This document shows, piece after piece, positions 46,921-56,561 of a stretch of 64,000 nucleotides of DNA; positions within the stretch are counted from its first letter, which is position 1; the number at the start of each line of letters is the position of its first letter. The notes under the pieces were generated by a model, which did not search any database, had not been told where the DNA came from, and saw nothing but the letters and a program-made list of their open reading frames with translations. Origin of the DNA: Flavobacterium hibernum. Lineage in GTDB: Bacteria > Bacteroidota > Bacteroidia > Flavobacteriales > Flavobacteriaceae. The position numbers and the translations under genes are program-made. The stretch is taken from positions 124,001-188,000 of the forward strand of contig NZ_JPRK01000002.1 of the NCBI RefSeq assembly GCF_000832125.1. Reading direction: 5' to 3'.

Positions 46921-48006
46921 ATGAAGATACTTATTATCGGTCCATTTCCTCAGCCTATAAACGGCTGTTCTTTAGCCAACGAAATTCTTTTAAAGCAGTT
47001 AAAACTGCATTCTGGGATTTCTGTTGATACAATAAATACAAATTCAAAAAATATATCGTCAGAAAACGTTGGGAATTTTTCATTTAGTAAAGTATTCTCA
47101 TTTTTAAAAGTCTATAAAGAAACAAAAGCTATTTCAAAATCAGATGTTGTGTATACAACGCCGGGGCAAACCTTTTTTGGGATAGTAAAATATATGCCTT
47201 TCTATTTTTACTGTTTATGGAGTGGTAAACCATATATAATTCATATTCATGGAAATCATTTAGGAAACGAGTACAAATCGTTGAGAGGATTAAAAAAACG
47301 AATCTTTTCATTCTGTATTCGCAAAGCTGCTGCGGGAATTGTTCTTTCAGATTCTTTAAGAGCCAATTTTGACGGACTGCTTGACCCTAAAAAAGTCTTT
47401 ATAGTCGAGAATTTTGCTCAGGATAATTTAGTTCAAAAAGAGCAAGTTGCTAAACCTAAAGACATGCTCAGACTTCTTTATTTGAGTAATCTCATGGAAG
47501 AAAAAGGAATTTTTGATTTTCTGGACAGCTTAATTTTATTAAAAAATCAAGGGATTGTTTTTCAGGCAGACATTGCAGGTAAAATTGAAGACGAATCTGA
47601 GGATCTTATCCATAATAAATTCAATGAATTAGACGGATTTATTAAATATCACGGCGTTGTATCTGGTCAGAATAAAATTGACCTGTTAGAAAAATCAAAT
47701 GTTTTCATTTTACCCACCTATTATCGTATGGAAGGACAGCCAATTTCATTAATAGAAGCCATGGCTACCGGCAATATAATAGTTACGACTAAATTTTCGG
47801 GAATACCGGATATTATCAGCACAGAAAACGGATGTTTTGTTCCTGCCAAAAGTCCTGAATGCATCTTTAACACATTGCTTGAAATTAATGAAAAACTGGA
47901 AGATTTTGTGGATAAATACAGCAGCGTTAATAGAGAATATGTACAATCTTATTTTACAGAAGCTCAGTTTGCAAACAAGGTTTTAAAAGTTATTAAACAT
48001 TTTTAA
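46921..48006 (+). CDS. Glycosyltransferase family 4
   Basis: A 361-residue GT4 enzyme beginning MKILIIGPFPQPINGCSLAN. HIHGNHLG and YLSNLMEEKGIFDFL lie in the middle; the donor-site motif MEGQPISLIEAMATGNIIV carries EX7E, followed by GIPDII. A 74-bp gap separates it from wzx and 11 bp from the following acetyltransferase. Donor unknown. Confidence 0.88.
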   Translation: MKILIIGPFPQPINGCSLANEILLKQLKLHSGISVDTINTNSKNISSENVGNFSFSKVFSFLKVYKETKAISKSDVVYTTPGQTFFGIVKYMPFYFYCLWSGKPYIIHIHGNHLGNEYKSLRGLKKRIFSFCIRKAAAGIVLSDSLRANFDGLLDPKKVFIVENFAQDNLVQKEQVAKPKDMLRLLYLSNLMEEKGIFDFLDSLILLKNQGIVFQADIAGKIEDESEDLIHNKFNELDGFIKYHGVVSGQNKIDLLEKSNVFILPTYYRMEGQPISLIEAMATGNIIVTTKFSGIPDIISTENGCFVPAKSPECIFNTLLEINEKLEDFVDKYSSVNREYVQSYFTEAQFANKVLKVIKHF

Positions 48007-48017
48007 TATAAAGTATT

Positions 48018-48566
48018 ATGAAAAAAGTTCGCTTAGATTTATTTAACTCCGACATAGGTCTTGATCGAGGTGCATCAAAGGCAAAAGAGATGTTGTGGTA
48101 TCTTGTAAAAGTTGTGTTCTTTCTATCGGCTATACCATATCCATCAAAATTTAAAGTGTTCTTATTGAAATTTTTTGGCGCCAAAGTAGGCAAAGGATTA
48201 GTAATAAAACCCAGAGTAAATATTCATTTTCCATGGAAATTAGTTGTCGGCGATAATGTCTGGATTGGCGAAGAAGTTTTCTTTTTAAATTTTGAATTAC
48301 TCACAATAGGCAACAACGTTTGTATCAGTCAGAAAGTTTTTGTTTGCGGAGGCAATCATGATTATAAAGATCCTACAATGCCTTATCGAAACGGAGTAAT
48401 AGTACTTGAAGACGGAAGCTGGGTTGGAGCAGCCTCATTTGTTGGACCCAATGTTAAAATTGGTATCAATACCATCGTTTCTGTAGGCTCGATTGTAACC
48501 AAATCATTACCGGGAAATGGAGTTTTTGGAGGGAATCCGCTTCAGTTGGTAAAAGAACGATGGTAA
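48018..48566 (+). CDS. wcaF: WcaF-like hexapeptide acetyltransferase
   Basis: A 182-residue acetyltransferase of the colanic-acid WcaF type. Left-handed beta-helix repeats include VWIGEEVFFLNFELLTIGNN, catalytic-type His in CGGNHDYKDPTMPYRN, then GSWVGAASFVGPNVKIG and VSVGSIVTKSLPG. Likely adds an acetyl group to a fucose or hexose residue. It is followed by a GT2 gene, as in wcaE/wcaF pairs. Confidence 0.88.
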   Translation: MKKVRLDLFNSDIGLDRGASKAKEMLWYLVKVVFFLSAIPYPSKFKVFLLKFFGAKVGKGLVIKPRVNIHFPWKLVVGDNVWIGEEVFFLNFELLTIGNNVCISQKVFVCGGNHDYKDPTMPYRNGVIVLEDGSWVGAASFVGPNVKIGINTIVSVGSIVTKSLPGNGVFGGNPLQLVKERW

Positions 48567-48640
48567 TTTATTTGATCTATTTCTACACCATTCTTACTGT
48601 AGCTATTAAAGCTTCAAATATTCAAATTAACTAAAACAAA

Positions 48641-49390
48641 ATGACCATGAAAGTTTCTATCATTACTATTTGTTACAATAGAAAAGAAACCATTGCAAAT
48701 TCTATACAGAGTGTTTTATCGCAAAATTACCCCAATATTGAGTACATCGTTATAGATGGTAATTCAACTGACGGAACAAAGGAAATTATTGAATCGTATG
48801 GCGAAAGAATTAGCACATATATATCTGAACCTGATAACGGAATGTACGATGCTATCAATAAAGGTTTAAAATTGGCAACTGGCGATGTTATTGGTTTGAT
48901 GCATTCAGATGATGAGTTTTACGATAATGAAGTCATCTCAAAAGTGGTAACCATGCTTAAAATGTTTCATTCTAGCGACGGAATTTATGGCGATGGAATT
49001 TACGTGACGAACGATTTAGAAGAAAAAATTGTGCGCAACAGAATAGGAGGGGCATACAATTACAAAAAAATAAAATCAGGTTGGCTACCGCTTCACCCAA
49101 CGGTATATTTGAGAAAAAGTGTAATAGAAAAATTGGGTTATTATGATCTTGATTTTAAAATAGCATCAGATACAGAGTTTTTACTTCGTTATTTATTCAA
49201 GAACAAATTAAACCTCGCTTATCTCAATACCTATTTGGTAAAAATGCGAATGGGCGGTTTAAGCACGTCTCCCAGCAGAGCATTTGAGGTTCTTTTCGAA
49301 GATTACCGTATTTATAAGCATCATGGTTTACCAGCTTTTAGGGCAGTATTTAAAAAGAAGTTGAGGGCATTAACACAATATCTCGATTAG
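48641..49390 (+). CDS. Glycosyltransferase family 2 (WcaE-like)
   Basis: A 249-residue GT-A enzyme. VSIITICYNRKETIANSI and YIVIDGNSTDGTKEII form the nucleotide-binding half, MHSDDEFYDN contains the metal-binding DxD-like motif, and GWLPLHPTVYLRKSV is typical of WcaE-like transferases. The start could be MTMKVS at 48641 or the second Met. Next to the WcaF-like gene, suggesting a fucosyl- or related transfer, but specificity is not certain. Confidence 0.9.
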   Translation: MTMKVSIITICYNRKETIANSIQSVLSQNYPNIEYIVIDGNSTDGTKEIIESYGERISTYISEPDNGMYDAINKGLKLATGDVIGLMHSDDEFYDNEVISKVVTMLKMFHSSDGIYGDGIYVTNDLEEKIVRNRIGGAYNYKKIKSGWLPLHPTVYLRKSVIEKLGYYDLDFKIASDTEFLLRYLFKNKLNLAYLNTYLVKMRMGGLSTSPSRAFEVLFEDYRIYKHHGLPAFRAVFKKKLRALTQYLD

Positions 49391-49393
49391 ATT

Positions 49394-49861
49394 TTGCCAC
49401 CTAAAATTTCGTCAGTAATCGTTAAAAGTAATCATAAAAGTAGCGGTAGAAGCCTAAATGTGATACTGTTTTTAGGATGTACAGCGGCTATTTTTTACTA
49501 TTCATGGTTGCCTTCTTCTAATTTGAGAACAGAAAGTTATTTGCCACAAATTATAATAGACTGGACAAGTGAATATCTCAATCTGCGAACAGCAGTTCCT
49601 TTTCTTGCATTAGGATATTTATGTGAAGTGCTACAGGACGTTACAGATTATAAAGCCATAAAATATTTTTTTGTGCGGCCACAAACCGTAATCATTTGTG
49701 CAGTGATTGTTTGCTTGGCAGAAGCAGGGCAATTTTTTATATCAGACAGGCATCCGGATTTTATGGATATATTTTTTGGAATTGCCGGCGGTATTTGCGG
49801 CGGTACAGCTGCTTTATCATTCAAGAAGTTAAATCATTATTTTTTAAATAAAAATGCGTAA
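49394..49861 (+). CDS. VanZ-like membrane protein
   Basis: A 155-residue protein with four predicted hydrophobic helices (about 22-40, 67-83, 94-112, 122-140) and VanZ-family wording such as FYYSWLPSS, AVPFLALGYLCEV and AGQFFISDRHPDFMDIFFG. Its function is unknown; VanZ-like proteins often appear in capsule clusters. The start is TTG at 49394, three bases after the GT2 stop, since no ATG precedes the first helix. It overlaps the next gene by 8 bp. Confidence 0.8.
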   Translation: MPPKISSVIVKSNHKSSGRSLNVILFLGCTAAIFYYSWLPSSNLRTESYLPQIIIDWTSEYLNLRTAVPFLALGYLCEVLQDVTDYKAIKYFFVRPQTVIICAVIVCLAEAGQFFISDRHPDFMDIFFGIAGGICGGTAALSFKKLNHYFLNKNA

Positions 49862-51254
49862 CAGACATAAATTTACTTTTATTTTTTGCAGTATGTTTAC
49901 TGATTTCTTTACAATAGTTGTTAGTGTATCAGTATTCCTTCATTTCGCTCAGACCACAGATGTGCAATGGAGTTCATCGTTTGTCAATAATAGTCATCTT
50001 ATTGCAACAGCCGGATGGTTATTAACGACTTTATATTTTAATTTATATCGTCTTGACACCGTTTTTAGTCTGCCTAGTTTTTATCGTAATAGCTGGCGTG
50101 TTTTTTTATGTCAATTTCTTTTCTGGCAAGGTTTTATTATTTTTTTTGAGGGTTTAAAAAGCTACCAGCTAAGTATTGGAGCAAGTATGTTACAGTTTAC
50201 GTTTCTGCTTCTTTATCTTTTAATCTCCAGATTTATATTTACTTATGTTTTAAATAATATTAAAAGATGGGTCGATAAACCTTTTGTAGTTGCTATATGG
50301 GGATTTAATGCAACAAGTATTCAATTGGCATCTAAACTAGAAAGCAACTCTCATTTTTTTAATTTTCTAGGAATTATAAACGATGTTGAAGAGGATAATT
50401 TAAAAGATAAATCATCTTTTAACCATGCGCTCATAAATGCAATTCACAAATCGTCAGAAATGGGAATTCAAGAATTATACATTGTAGTAAAAACAGAGTT
50501 TATAGACGATTTAAATACTTATTTTGAGTTAGCCGATAGATACTGCATCCGATTAAAATTTGTTCCGGATTTATCCGAGATTTCTAAATTTTCATTCAGC
50601 AGTTCCAGTTACGAAAACTTCCATATTATTCGTCCAAGACATGAGCCGTTGCAAAATGCTTACAACAGACTCGCCAAGCGTGTTTTTGATATTGTTTTCA
50701 GTTTGCTTGTCATCATTTTTGTATTGTCATGGCTGTTTCCAATCCTTGCATTTATTATAAAAAAAGAAAGCAAAGGCCCTGTTTTATTCAAGCAGCTTCG
50801 TACTGGTAAAAAAAATCAATCCTTTTATTGTTACAAATTTAGAAGCATGGCTGTAAATACGGATAGCGATAGTGTACAGGCAAAAAAAGGAGACATGCGA
50901 GTTACTTCGGTAGGCAAGTTTATTAGGAGAACCAGCCTCGACGAACTTCCTCAGTTTTTTAATGTTTTATTGGGCGATATGAGTGTAGTAGGGCCGCGCC
51001 CGCATATGCTAAAACATACAGAAGATTATAACAATCAGATTAATGATTTTATGGTACGTCATTTTGTAAAACCAGGTATTACCGGTTTAGCCCAAATATC
51101 AGGACACAGAGGAGAAACTAAAAAAGTTTCTGATATGAAGCGCAGGGTAAAAGCCGATATCGATTATTTGCAAAACTGGAGTCTGATAAAAGATTTAAAA
51201 ATTTGTTTGCGAACAGTTGTATTAACCCTAAAAGGAGATGAAAATGCTTTTTAA
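49854..51254 (+). CDS. Polyprenyl glycosylphosphotransferase (initiating enzyme)
   Basis: Starts the lipid-linked repeat unit by moving a sugar-1-phosphate onto undecaprenyl phosphate. A 466-residue protein of the WbaP/WcaJ class: four N-terminal membrane helices, a CoA-binding-like cytosolic domain around 140-240, a re-entrant helix (FDIVFSLLVIIFVLSWLFPI), then the catalytic block KGPVLFKQLRTGKKN, FYCYKFRSM, RRTSLDELPQFFNVLLGDMS and VGPRPH. Glucose or galactose is the probable first sugar but this is not fixed by sequence. Confidence 0.93.
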   Translation: MRNRHKFTFIFCSMFTDFFTIVVSVSVFLHFAQTTDVQWSSSFVNNSHLIATAGWLLTTLYFNLYRLDTVFSLPSFYRNSWRVFLCQFLFWQGFIIFFEGLKSYQLSIGASMLQFTFLLLYLLISRFIFTYVLNNIKRWVDKPFVVAIWGFNATSIQLASKLESNSHFFNFLGIINDVEEDNLKDKSSFNHALINAIHKSSEMGIQELYIVVKTEFIDDLNTYFELADRYCIRLKFVPDLSEISKFSFSSSSYENFHIIRPRHEPLQNAYNRLAKRVFDIVFSLLVIIFVLSWLFPILAFIIKKESKGPVLFKQLRTGKKNQSFYCYKFRSMAVNTDSDSVQAKKGDMRVTSVGKFIRRTSLDELPQFFNVLLGDMSVVGPRPHMLKHTEDYNNQINDFMVRHFVKPGITGLAQISGHRGETKKVSDMKRRVKADIDYLQNWSLIKDLKICLRTVVLTLKGDENAF

Positions 51255-51272
51255 CTTAAAATCTAAATAATT

Positions 51273-51473
51273 ATGAATGTAACCTATTATGTTGCCGGAT
51301 TTATTTCAGGTATTTCTATTACCGGTTTTTTTATTGGTAAAGAATTGTATCGCTATTATATTAAAGATAAAGTTCAGAAAAAACAATTATACCGTTTGTC
51401 TAAGCTAAATGATAAAATGAAAGCTAAGAAATCAGCCCAATACGAATCGAGCGAATTTTCTAATTCTTTGTAA
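51273..51473 (+). CDS. Small single-pass membrane protein
   Basis: A 66-residue protein with one N-terminal helix (YYVAGFISGISITGFFIG) and a basic, lysine-rich C-terminal tail. The layout suggests an inner-membrane accessory with a cytosolic tail, placed between the initiating transferase and Wza. No family recognised. It is retained as a real gene because of its position, spacing (18 bp) and balanced composition. Confidence 0.6.
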   Translation: MNVTYYVAGFISGISITGFFIGKELYRYYIKDKVQKKQLYRLSKLNDKMKAKKSAQYESSEFSNSL

Positions 51474-51549
51474 TTAATATTTCGCTTTCAGGTGCTTTTT
51501 ATGAAGTACCATTCCACTGCCTTAAATTTTAAATTTATTTCAAAATACA

Positions 51550-52314
51550 ATGAATCGATTATTCTATTTAATACTTATTACTATTTTATTTTCATCATGC
51601 GCTTCCAGAAAAGACATTATTTATTTTCAGGACGCTGCAAATTTTTCGTCAGTTACCACAAATTTAAAACCTGTTTCTATTGAACCAAATGATATTTTGA
51701 GCATTAGAATTGGTGCTTTGGTCCCAGAGACAGCTTTGGCATACAACATTCAGAGTACCAATACAGCCGGAGTAAGCAGCACATTAGATATTTTAAAAGT
51801 ACAGGGATATTTAGTTTCTCCTGATAAAATTATTGTATTACCAATTTTAGGCGAAATAAATACGGCTAATCTATCTGTAAAAGATTTGGAAACGAAGATT
51901 AAAACAGAGTTGGAAAAAGGAGGACATTTAGTTAATCCATCAGTATCTGTGCGAATTTTAAATGCAAAAGTCACCGTTTTAGGAGAAGTAAAAACGCCGG
52001 GTACTTATTCATTTTTAGAGCAGTCAATTTCTATTCCTCAAGCACTGGGTTATGCCGGAGATTTGACGATTAACGGAAAACGTAATGATATTCTATTGAT
52101 TAGAGAATCAGAAGGAAAGCGAACAATTACACATGTAGATTTAACAACAGCAAACTGGATGAATAATGATCAATATCAAGTACGTCAAAACGATATATTG
52201 GTTGTAAATCCTAATGATGCCAAAGTAAAAACTGCCGGATATATTGGCAATGCAAGTACAATACTTACCATCGCATCCTTAATTCTAAGCTCTATAATAT
52301 TAATTACAAGATAA
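51550..52314 (+). CDS. wza: Wza-like polysaccharide export lipoprotein
   Basis: A 254-residue outer-membrane export protein. The signal peptide ends in a lipobox with Cys17 (LFSSCASRK). The polysaccharide export domain (about 40-130; IEPNDILSIRIG) is followed by one SLBB domain (about 140-220; VTVLGEVKTPGTYSF). A final hydrophobic segment (about 232-252) could be the outer-membrane helix. It forms the exit channel with the Wzc co-polymerase that starts 8 bp downstream. Confidence 0.93.
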   Translation: MNRLFYLILITILFSSCASRKDIIYFQDAANFSSVTTNLKPVSIEPNDILSIRIGALVPETALAYNIQSTNTAGVSSTLDILKVQGYLVSPDKIIVLPILGEINTANLSVKDLETKIKTELEKGGHLVNPSVSVRILNAKVTVLGEVKTPGTYSFLEQSISIPQALGYAGDLTINGKRNDILLIRESEGKRTITHVDLTTANWMNNDQYQVRQNDILVVNPNDAKVKTAGYIGNASTILTIASLILSSIILITR

Positions 52315-52322
52315 ATTAACTC

Positions 52323-54698
52323 ATGAATACTGATAAAAATGAATATTTCGATTTTGTCGAAGAAAATAGTCCAGTAGATTTAAAACAAGTAATCAATAAA
52401 TATTTAAAATACTGGCCTGCCTTTGTATTATCGATAATTATCTGTTTATTCAGCGCATTTGTTTATTTAAGATATGCGAATGTTGTATACAAATCTGAAG
52501 CTAAAGTAAAACTATTGAATGACAAAGAAAATTCAAATTTTACACTAGATGTATCTAAATTATTTAATAAATCGACTATTAATTTAGAGAACGAGATTGC
52601 CCTGCTTAAATCCGTTCACATATCAGAACAAGTCGTTAAAAATTTAAAGTTGAATGTCGAATATTATTATAATTCCAGAGTAACATCCAAACAAATTTTT
52701 AACCCACCGTTTATTGTGAGTTATCGTTATGATGCATCCAACCTAAAAAAGACGTTGGATTATACCATAACTGTAACCGCATCAGGATATACCGTTTTAG
52801 ATATTTTATCAGGAGAAACATTTCAGGTAAAAGGGTATACTTTAAACCAAAATATTCCTCATTTACCAATAAATATCAAGCCGGCTTTTGGTGCAGTAAT
52901 GGCAAAAAATGTTAGCAAGAGTTTTAACGTAGTTTTAAAAACGCTACACAAAACAGCGCTAGAGCTAAGTAATGACTTTGAAGTAGATGCTGAAGGAAAA
53001 GACAGCGATATATTGTCAATTTCATTAAAAGGTACAAACGGACCACAGTCAGAAGCGGTGATCAATAACTTGATTTATGTTTATGAAGCAGATGGAATTA
53101 CCGATAAAAAAGAAGTTTCCAGAAGAACCATTAATTTTGTTGATGATCGATTTGTCTATTTAAGAAGAGAACTGGATTCTATAGAAATTTCTAAAAAGAA
53201 TTATAAAAAGAATAATAAACTGAGTTTTATTCAAGAAGATGCAGGTTCAAGTATACTTCAAAAAGCGGCTAAAGAACAATCGTCATTCGATATAGAATCG
53301 CAATTATTATTGGCAGATTTGCTTAGAAATAGTATTGAATCTCAAAAAGCATTCGAACTTTTACCGGCAGATATTGGTATTCAAAATTTAATAATCAATC
53401 AATTAGTAGCCGATTATAATACGGCAGTTTTATCGTATCAAAAGTTTCAAACCAGCGCAGGAAACAATAATCCTTCAGTTCAGCTATTGGTAAGTACACT
53501 TACGAACTTAAGAAACAATATTATAAACTCTGTAAAAGGATACAAAAAGCAATTAAAAACAACGCTTGTTCAAAGCGAATCTGCACAGAAAGAAGCCGAA
53601 GGAAGTTTTGCTTCACTTCCTGAAAAAGAAAAAGTATTGCGTAGTATCGAACGCCAGCAAAATTTAAAAGAAAGTTTGTATTTGCTATTGCTTCAAAAAC
53701 GCGAAGAGGCATCTATAAATCTAGCTGTTACAATACCAAACACTAAAATTATAGATTATGCCATAACAGATATTCATCCTATTTCTCCACAAAGAAACAA
53801 GATTGTATTGGTTGCATTCTTTATAGGATTTTGTATTCCGTTTGGTATTTTGTTCATACTATTCAAATTAGATAATAAAATATATACAGCTGTAGATGTT
53901 GAAAATACAAATACAGTATTGCCTATTTTAGCAGAACTTCCGTCATTAAAAGGCAATAAAGATTCTGCAATTCAAAATTTGGAAGCCTTTAGAACTCTTG
54001 CCAACAATACCAATTTTATCACCCCTTATACCGAAGATGAATTGGGTAAAGTAATATTCGTAACATCATCTATAAAAGGAGAAGGAAAGACATTTGTTTC
54101 CTTTAATCTAGCTTCTGCTTATGCACATATTGATAAAAAAGTAATCATTATTGGATCTGATTTTAGAAATCCGCAATTGCATAAACACTTAAAAAATACC
54201 ACAAAAGACAGTCGAGGATTTAGTAATTATTTGCATGATGGAACCATTCAATGGGAAAGTCTATTGTGCAATAATGGCGATAAAGAATTTCCGTTTGATA
54301 TTTTACTATCAGGAATTATACCTCCTAATCCAACATTATTATTGTCTAATCAGCGTTTTGAGCGCTTTATTAATGAAGTGAAAAAAGTGTACGACATCAT
54401 TATTTTTGATACTCCGCCAACCTTATTAGTGAGTGATACGCTTATGATCTCAAAGTATGCAGATACTACTTTGTTTGTCTTGCGATCTGGCGTAACACAA
54501 AAGAATTTAATATCCTATTCGAGCAAACTGTATAAGGATCAAAAATTGGTGAATATGGGATATGTAGTCAACGATATTGATTTTACTTCAAGCTACGGTT
54601 ATAGTTATAATTACGGTTATGGTTACGGATACGGAAAAGAAGTTGAAAAAGAAACTAGACTACAGAAACTAAAGAAAAAACTATTTAAAAGACTGTAG
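52323..54698 (+). CDS. wzc: Wzc-like co-polymerase and BY-kinase
   Basis: A 791-residue inner-membrane protein controlling chain length and export. The N-terminal Wzz domain has helix 1 near 32-50 and helix 2 near 495-515, with a periplasmic coiled region between. The cytosolic BY-kinase domain follows: Walker A SSIKGEGKT (K589), Walker A' SDFRNPQ and Walker B IIFDTPP. Its tail (758-770) holds seven tyrosines alternating with Gly, Ser and Asn, the substrates of trans-autophosphorylation. CpsB at 56562 is the matching phosphatase. Confidence 0.95.
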   Translation: MNTDKNEYFDFVEENSPVDLKQVINKYLKYWPAFVLSIIICLFSAFVYLRYANVVYKSEAKVKLLNDKENSNFTLDVSKLFNKSTINLENEIALLKSVHISEQVVKNLKLNVEYYYNSRVTSKQIFNPPFIVSYRYDASNLKKTLDYTITVTASGYTVLDILSGETFQVKGYTLNQNIPHLPINIKPAFGAVMAKNVSKSFNVVLKTLHKTALELSNDFEVDAEGKDSDILSISLKGTNGPQSEAVINNLIYVYEADGITDKKEVSRRTINFVDDRFVYLRRELDSIEISKKNYKKNNKLSFIQEDAGSSILQKAAKEQSSFDIESQLLLADLLRNSIESQKAFELLPADIGIQNLIINQLVADYNTAVLSYQKFQTSAGNNNPSVQLLVSTLTNLRNNIINSVKGYKKQLKTTLVQSESAQKEAEGSFASLPEKEKVLRSIERQQNLKESLYLLLLQKREEASINLAVTIPNTKIIDYAITDIHPISPQRNKIVLVAFFIGFCIPFGILFILFKLDNKIYTAVDVENTNTVLPILAELPSLKGNKDSAIQNLEAFRTLANNTNFITPYTEDELGKVIFVTSSIKGEGKTFVSFNLASAYAHIDKKVIIIGSDFRNPQLHKHLKNTTKDSRGFSNYLHDGTIQWESLLCNNGDKEFPFDILLSGIIPPNPTLLLSNQRFERFINEVKKVYDIIIFDTPPTLLVSDTLMISKYADTTLFVLRSGVTQKNLISYSSKLYKDQKLVNMGYVVNDIDFTSSYGYSYNYGYGYGYGKEVEKETRLQKLKKKLFKRL

Positions 54699-54729
54699 TT
54701 AAAACAACGAAATACTAAATACTAATCTA

Positions 54730-56457
54730 ATGAATGCAGCAATAAATATTTTAAAACAAGCAGAAGAGTGGTTAAATCCGCCATTTGATAAAGAAACACA
54801 AGACGAAGTATACAAAATGATGGCTTCATCTTCTGATGAATTAAAAGATAGTTTTTACAAAAATTTAGAGTTTGGTACAGGCGGAATGCGAGGAATAATG
54901 GGAGTAGGCAGCAATCGTATTAACAAATATACGTTGGGCAAAAGTACTCAGGGACTTTCAGATTATTTATTTAAGTCCTTTCCAAATCAAAAAATTAAAG
55001 CAGTTATTGCTTACGATTGCCGTCATAATAGCGATAAATTGGCAAAAACAGTTGCCGATGTTTTCTCGGCAAACGGAATCGAAGTATATTTATTTTCGAG
55101 TTTAAGACCAACTCCAGAACTATCTTTTGCGCTTAAATATCTCAATTGTCAATGCGGAATTGTACTAACAGCATCTCATAATCCACCAGAATATAATGGT
55201 TACAAAGTATATTGGGAAGATGGAGGACAAATTGTACCGCCACAGGATCACGAAATTATCGCATCGATTGAAAATTTAAATTACAGCCAGATTAAGTTTG
55301 ATGCCAATGAAAATTTAATTCAATACATAGGCAATGAAATAGATGCCGTTTTTATAAAATCGACTATTGAAAATGCCGGTTTTAATACACCAGTTGAGGC
55401 AAAAGATAATCTTAATATCGTTTTTACATCTTTGCACGGAACATCAATAACAGTTTTACCAGATACATTAGCGGCTGCAGGATATAAAAACGTTCATATT
55501 GTTGAAGAACAAAGAATTCCAGACGGTAATTTTCCCACTGTAAAATCACCAAATCCAGAAGAACCAGAAGCATTATCAATGGCTTTAGAATTGGCCGAAA
55601 ACACAAATTCTGATATCGTAATTGGTACAGATCCAGACTGCGACCGTTTAGGCGTAGCCGTTCGTAATGATGAGGGGAAAATGATTTTACTCAATGGAAA
55701 TCAATCGATGATTATCATGACCGTTTTTTTATTAGAACAATGGAAAAAAGCCGAAAAAATAAATGGGAAACAGTTTATAGCATCAACCATCGTTTCAACT
55801 CCGATGATTACTCAAATAGCAACCGCATACAATGTTGGTTATAAAAGCGGTTTAACAGGCTTTAAATGGATTGCCAAAATGATAAAAGATTTTCCTGAGC
55901 TTGAGTTCATTGGCGGAGGAGAAGAAAGTTTTGGCTACATGGTCGGTGATGCTGTTCGTGATAAAGATGCTGTATCTGCTTCCCTATTAATTTGCGAAGC
56001 TGCCGCTCAGGCAAAAGCGAAGGGAAGTTCACTTTACAAAGAATTAGTAAAGCATTATGTAGATTTTGGTTTTTATAAAGAACATTTAATTTCGATTACT
56101 AAAAAAGGACAAGAAGGATTATCAGAAATCAATCAGATGATGGTAAATCTACGAGAAAAACCTTTGGAAGAAATTAACGGTCAAAAAGTAATCAGGATTG
56201 AAGATTACAAATCATCAAAGGCTTTAAATTTAATAACCAAAGAAGATGAAATTATAGACATGCCAAAAGCCGATGTCTTGATTTACTGCACCGAAGACGG
56301 ATCTAAAATTTGTGCTAGACCAAGCGGTACAGAACCTAAGATTAAATTTTACATTAGTGTGAGAGAAGAACTCGATACTAAAGAAAACTTTAAAGATGTA
56401 GAAAATGTTCTCAATGAAAAAATAAAGAACATTGTAAATTCAATGCAATTAAATTAA
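54730..56457 (+). CDS. Phosphoglucomutase/phosphomannomutase family
   Basis: Interconverts hexose-6- and hexose-1-phosphate for nucleotide-sugar synthesis. A 575-residue alpha-D-phosphohexomutase: active-site phosphoserine S149 in TASHNPPEYNGYK, metal loop GTDPDCDRLGV, sugar-binding GGGEESFGY, phosphate-binding RPSGTEPKIKFY. The length matches the PgcA/PGM2-like subfamily rather than ManB (about 450). It lies directly after wzc and can feed either manC (Man-1-P) or UDP-glucose for ugd. Confidence 0.93.
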   Translation: MNAAINILKQAEEWLNPPFDKETQDEVYKMMASSSDELKDSFYKNLEFGTGGMRGIMGVGSNRINKYTLGKSTQGLSDYLFKSFPNQKIKAVIAYDCRHNSDKLAKTVADVFSANGIEVYLFSSLRPTPELSFALKYLNCQCGIVLTASHNPPEYNGYKVYWEDGGQIVPPQDHEIIASIENLNYSQIKFDANENLIQYIGNEIDAVFIKSTIENAGFNTPVEAKDNLNIVFTSLHGTSITVLPDTLAAAGYKNVHIVEEQRIPDGNFPTVKSPNPEEPEALSMALELAENTNSDIVIGTDPDCDRLGVAVRNDEGKMILLNGNQSMIIMTVFLLEQWKKAEKINGKQFIASTIVSTPMITQIATAYNVGYKSGLTGFKWIAKMIKDFPELEFIGGGEESFGYMVGDAVRDKDAVSASLLICEAAAQAKAKGSSLYKELVKHYVDFGFYKEHLISITKKGQEGLSEINQMMVNLREKPLEEINGQKVIRIEDYKSSKALNLITKEDEIIDMPKADVLIYCTEDGSKICARPSGTEPKIKFYISVREELDTKENFKDVENVLNEKIKNIVNSMQLN

Positions 56458-56525
56458 AGAAAAAGAATAATAATTAATCAAGAATAAAAACCACAACCGT
56501 AAAATTTAATCATACTTAAATTTTG

Positions 56526-56556
56526 AAAAGCTGTTCAATCGAACAGCTTTTTTTTT
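56526..56556. terminator. Bidirectional terminator at capsule cluster end
   Basis: Perfect 11-bp arms AAAAGCTGTTC and GAACAGCTTTT with a 4-base loop, followed by a T-run on plus. It separates the phosphohexomutase gene from the convergent CpsB gene. Confidence 0.85.
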
Positions 56557-56561
56557 GGCTT